Assembly (NCBI RefSeq): GCF_003660285.1
Contig: NZ_QXQQ01000003.1
Coordinates: 54,937 to 118,936, forward strand
Direction: 5' to 3'
Length of the DNA: 64,000 nucleotides
Source: Helicobacter labacensis
GTDB taxonomy: Bacteria > Campylobacterota > Campylobacteria > Campylobacterales > Helicobacteraceae
Numbering within the stretch: position 1 is the stretch's first letter; each line of letters begins with the position of its first letter. Position numbers and translations under genes: made by a program. The notes beneath the pieces were generated by a model, which saw only the letters and a program-made list of their open reading frames with translations, made no database searches and was not told where the DNA came from. Shown piece by piece: positions 63,566 to 64,000 of this stretch.

Positions 63566-63664
63566 AAAAACCCCCTAGAACACGGGCTAAAAAAGAAGTA
63601 AGAGAGTTGGAGAGAGTTACCCCCCCCCCCCCCCCGCACGGCGCACAAGGTTAGACATGGTGAT
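63566..63664 (-). promoter_or_regulatory. Leader frame with G16 tract, possible translational phase switch
   Basis: On the minus strand ATG 63660 follows AAGGA with good spacing and reads MSNLVRRA into the poly-G tract. With the present G16 it stops at TAA immediately after the tract. With 15 or 18 G it would run on and end at a TGA that overlaps the ATG of the Sel1 gene (ATGA), which could couple translation. The rest of this 344-base gap up to 63909 shows only short frames without a ribosome site. Confidence 0.45.
63620..63635 (-). repeat. G16 homopolymer (C16 on plus strand)
   Basis: Sixteen G on the minus strand, followed by TAA, about 55 bases before the Sel1 lipoprotein start. This is the longest simple tract in the window. 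Confidence 0.95.
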
Positions 63665-63874
63665 CCTTTTTTATAGAAATGAAAGGGGGTATTTTAGGAG
63701 GGTAAAAATAAAGAAATGCTTAAGGGGCGCATAACTAGCCTCGTGATGGGGGGCTTGAAAGCCCTGCGCGCAGAATCTAGCCCAAATTATTAAGATTGGT
63801 GAGATGGCTTTACTTTTTATTGGAGGGGGTTAGCGCGCCTATAGCCAAAAGCCTGCCATCTTGTTGGAGCGTGC

Positions 63875-63880
63875 TATAAT
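63875..63880 (+). promoter_or_regulatory. Likely -10 box (TATAAT) for the right-edge gene
   Basis: Perfect TATAAT preceded by TGC (extended -10), 30-35 bases before the ATG of the final partial gene. Confidence 0.6.
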
Positions 63881-63909
63881 CCATGCCAAACACCAATGCA
63901 AGGATTTTA

Positions 63910-64000
63910 ATGACTCGCCTAATTAGCATACTTCTACTCATCAGCCCCCTATGGGCTATAAACCCTAGTTTAATCCAAGACATGCAACAAGCCCGTGCCT
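63910..64000 (+). CDS. Start of a secreted protein, cut by window edge
   Basis: ATG 63910 with AGGA six bases upstream opens a frame that runs to the window end. The first 20 residues are a typical signal peptide (TRLISILLLISPLWA), followed by INPSLIQDMQQARA. Only 30 residues are visible, so no function can be given. In H. pylori an uncharacterised gene follows gatB, and this may be its counterpart displaced by the accessory cassette. Confidence 0.6.
   Translation, partial: MTRLISILLLISPLWAINPSLIQDMQQARA

Noticed and set aside
63720..63797. 25-codon frame (MLKGRITSLVMGG...) considered as a type I toxin peptide
   Set aside because: No ribosome site, no antisense promoter seen and no similarity to the Helicobacter AapA peptides I know.

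Overview
The window is a chromosome segment of a Helicobacter, most likely one of the gastric non-pylori species (the H. heilmannii/bizzozeronii/felis type; species is inference). The clearest sign is one 2886-codon gene that fuses RNA polymerase beta and beta-prime. Others are a fused CcsBA cytochrome c assembly protein, a RibBA with a degenerate second half, futalosine-route menaquinone genes, a type II DAHP synthase, extended TATAAT-like promoters and long poly-G tracts. Several blocks keep gene orders I recall from H. pylori: hemH-thioredoxin-ccsBA; rpoBC-rplLJAK-nusG-secE-tRNA-rpmG-tuf-tRNAs; ruvA-fapA-murJ-cysS; moaA/mobA-flhB; and mqnE-bamA-mqnC-M16 peptidase-gatB.

Layout. 1-10.4 kb: haem and cytochrome c assembly, aspartase, a periplasmic-binding-like protein, thyX-polA and a small TOBE-like protein. 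10.4-15 kb: accessory region with an isolated NapB cytochrome coupled to a Met-rich lipoprotein, a frameshifted glpT, and a compact six-gene minus-strand island. The island holds a TerB-like protein, three glycine-zipper peptides, an LRAT/papain-fold protein and a frameshifted Cys/His protein. It lies downstream of a near-consensus promoter whose -35/-10 spacer is a (CT)n repeat. 15-28.5 kb: the transcription/translation block and five tRNAs. 28.5-39.7 kb: mtnN, ribBA, gene remnants with a G8 tract, two chemoreceptors, a lipoprotein, an outer membrane protein and an ABC exporter. 39.7-50 kb: two small secreted proteins, aroG, ruvA, fapA, murJ, a structured intergenic RNA candidate, cysS, mqnD, a lipase-like hydrolase and flhB. 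50-60.5 kb: mobA, an orphan DpnII-like methyltransferase with a broken restriction gene, moaA, frameshifted mqnE, bamA, mqnC, an M16 peptidase homologue and gatB. 60.5-63.6 kb: an accessory cassette (tandem-repeat/TPR membrane protein, HrgA-like protein, Sel1 lipoprotein) between G14 and G16 tracts. The last gene runs off the right edge.

How the genes connect. Four futalosine-pathway genes (mtnN/mqnB, mqnD, mqnE, mqnC) make menaquinone for respiration. CcsBA and its thioredoxin partner mature c-type cytochromes such as NapB. MoaA and MobA serve molybdopterin enzymes, which would include a nitrate reductase for NapB if NapA lies elsewhere. Accessory islands sit at three simple repeats (CT, G14, G16), suggesting phase-variable surface or conflict functions. 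Three single-base frameshifts (glpT, the Cys/His gene, mqnE) may be real decay or sequencing errors; mqnE is suspicious because the rest of its pathway is intact.
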